Shown here: positions 14,833 through 15,567 of the stretch, in pieces
How the letters are laid out: the number at the start of each line of letters is the position of its first letter
Position numbering within the stretch: the stretch's first letter is position 1
Source of the DNA: DATEEW01 sp035273665
Lineage (GTDB): Bacteria > Pseudomonadota > Gammaproteobacteria > Burkholderiales > SG8-39
Reading direction: 5' to 3'
Assembly (NCBI GenBank): GCA_035273665.1
Contig: DATEOW010000103.1
Coordinates: 1-15,567 of the forward strand
DNA: 15,567 nt
Made by a program: the position numbers and the translations under genes
The notes under the pieces: model-generated
Told to the model about the DNA's origin: nothing
The model's database searches: none
What the model saw: the letters and a program-made list of their open reading frames with translations, nothing else

Positions 14833-15180
14833 TTATTTCCAACCCAGCAAGAGGTCATAAAGACCCCATTCCACCAGCTTGTCCACGGTCCACAGGAACA
14901 AGGCCATTACGAAGACAAAGGCGAATACCGCGGCGGCGGTCTGAAACGATTCCTTGCGCGTCGGCCAAACGACTTTCCTGCGTTCCTCGTTCGCTTCACC
15001 GACGAAGGCCCACGCCTCTTGACCCGGCGCCGACCACGAGGCAATGGCCACGGCAGCCAATATGCCCACGATCACAATGCCCGCACGCGCAAAGGCATGC
15101 AGATTCGAAAAGTAATAAAAGCCCACCAAGCCTGCGATTAACAGCAAGCCCGCAAGGGCAATCTTGATTTTGTCCGCCAT
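14833..15180 (-). CDS. secE: Preprotein translocase subunit SecE
   Basis: Essential small subunit of the SecYEG channel in the inner membrane, which clamps SecY. It has 115 aa with three hydrophobic segments, near 6-24, 33-50 and 80-99: the long, three-span form seen in E. coli and relatives. The conserved amphipathic region EERRKVVWPTRKES (65-78) precedes the last span. The start ATG (15178-15180) has only a weak AGG upstream. It precedes nusG by two bases and follows tRNA-Trp by 73 bp. Confidence 0.97.
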   Translation of the reverse strand: MADKIKIALAGLLLIAGLVGFYYFSNLHAFARAGIVIVGILAAVAIASWSAPGQEAWAFVGEANEERRKVVWPTRKESFQTAAAVFAFVFVMALFLWTVDKLVEWGLYDLLLGWK

Positions 15181-15206
15181 GAAGCGTTTTCGCCTAGCCG
15201 CAGGCC

Positions 15207-15235
15207 TTTACAGACGCGGCCTCAAATTCATTCAA
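15207..15235 (-). promoter_or_regulatory. Candidate sigma-70 promoter for secE-nusG
   Basis: On the minus strand TTGAAT (15230-15235) and TGTAAA (15207-15212) are separated by 17 bases, each matching the consensus at four of six positions. They lie between tRNA-Trp and secE. E. coli has a promoter in front of secE-nusG. Read-through from tuf is the alternative. Confidence 0.35.
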
Positions 15236-15253
15236 CGAGATCGATTGAGCAGG

Positions 15254-15329
15254 TGGCAGGCCAAGAGGGAATCGAACCCCCAACCTTCGGTTTTGGAGAC
15301 CGACGCTCTGCCAGTTGAGCTATTGGCCT
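15254..15329 (-). tRNA. tRNA-Trp (anticodon CCA)
   Basis: A complete 76-base cloverleaf. The acceptor arm AGGCCAA pairs with TTGGCCT, the D arm is GCTC/GAGC, and the anticodon arm TCGGT/ACCGA has loop CTCCAAA with CCA at 15294-15296. The T arm has the TTCGATT loop, the discriminator base is G, and the 3' CCA is encoded at 15254-15256. A tRNA-Trp gene between tuf and secE is a common arrangement in beta- and gammaproteobacteria, and the gene is probably released from a tuf-tRNA-secE transcript. Confidence 0.98.
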
Positions 15330-15337
15330 GCTGTGCG

Positions 15338-15361
15338 GCGAAGGGATTTTCTTCCCTTCGC
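15338..15361 (-). other. Perfect hairpin directly upstream of tRNA-Trp
   Basis: GCGAAGGGA and TCCCTTCGC form a perfect 9-bp stem over a six-base A-rich loop (AGAAAA on the transcript), eight bases before the mature tRNA 5' end. There is no U-tract after it, so processing of the tuf-tRNA precursor is likelier than termination. Confidence 0.6.
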
Positions 15362-15384
15362 GCCAACTCAATCACCTCGACCAA

Positions 15385-15400
15385 ACGGGCCAAAGCCCGT
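15385..15400 (-). terminator. Weak terminator-like hairpin after tuf
   Basis: ACGGGC TTTG GCCCGT followed on the transcript by TTGG, starting seven bases after the tuf stop. The stem is compact and GC-rich but the U-run is poor, so partial termination with read-through into tRNA-Trp and secE is plausible. Confidence 0.45.
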
Positions 15401-15407
15401 CGCCGCC

Positions 15408-15567
15408 TTATTCAATAATCTTAGTCACCACACCTGCACCGACGGTTCTGCCGCCTTCGCGGATGGCGAAGCGTAAGCCGTCTTCCATCGCGATCGGGGC
15501 AATCAGCGTGACGGTAATGGCCACGTTATCCCCAGGCATCACCATCTCGGTCCCCGCCGGCAGATCC
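15408..15567 (-). CDS. tuf: Elongation factor Tu, C-terminal end (runs off right edge)
   Basis: EF-Tu delivers aminoacyl-tRNA to the ribosome as a GTP complex. Only the last 52 codons are inside the window, from the end of domain 3: DLPAGTEMVMPGDNVAITV and then IAPIAMEDGLRFAIREGG up to GAGVVTKIIE and TAA. The match to the family C-terminus is unambiguous. The GTPase domain and start lie beyond the right edge. It is the first visible gene of the operon, upstream of tRNA-Trp. Confidence 0.97.
   Translation of the reverse strand, partial: DLPAGTEMVMPGDNVAITVTLIAPIAMEDGLRFAIREGGRTVGAGVVTKIIE

Noticed and set aside
1..15567. CRISPR array, prophage, transposase or defence-system genes
   Set aside because: No regularly spaced identical repeats and no mobile-element or defence protein motifs are present. 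The content is housekeeping apart from the kinase and ggt.

Overview
The window is chromosomal DNA from a proteobacterium, most likely a betaproteobacterium. The RpoB, RpoC, L7/L12 and NusG proteins read like betaproteobacterial ones. Examples are the RpoB N-terminal stretch TEKKRIRKSFAKRQ, its C-terminus IDIDLERY, and the gene order tuf - tRNA-Trp - secE - nusG - rplK. This is recall of family sequences, not a database search; I cannot name a genus.

Positions 3024-15567 hold the transcription/translation 'beta' operon region, all on the minus strand. From right to left in the direction of transcription it carries tuf (only the last 52 codons), tRNA-Trp(CCA), secE, nusG, a 351-bp spacer with a degenerate duplicated repeat, rplK, rplA, a 263-bp structured leader, rplJ, rplL, an attenuator-like hairpin, rpoB and rpoC. 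Together these make an elongation factor, a charging adaptor, a translocon subunit, a transcription elongation factor, the ribosomal stalk and L1 proteins, and the two large RNA polymerase subunits. The control elements visible are RNA hairpins in the spacers, non-ATG starts for rplK (GTG) and rplJ (TTG), and a 4-nt overlap between rplK and rplA.

The operon ends at a strong bidirectional terminator (2973-3008). It also terminates the convergent plus-strand gene at 1337-2974, a membrane-bound hybrid histidine kinase with an RpfC-like multi-pass sensor, HisKA/HATPase domains and a C-terminal receiver. Divergent from that gene, the left edge holds the first 373 codons of a secreted gamma-glutamyltransferase (minus strand), cut by the window boundary before its catalytic threonine.

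Most of the window is conserved housekeeping sequence and I see no new multi-gene system. The parts worth a second look are non-coding: the repeat pair between nusG and rplK, the structured rplJ leader, the rpoB-rpoC spacer hairpins and the tuf/tRNA-Trp spacer. The kinase is also of interest because it lacks the phosphotransfer domain of classical RpfC and has no visible partner.
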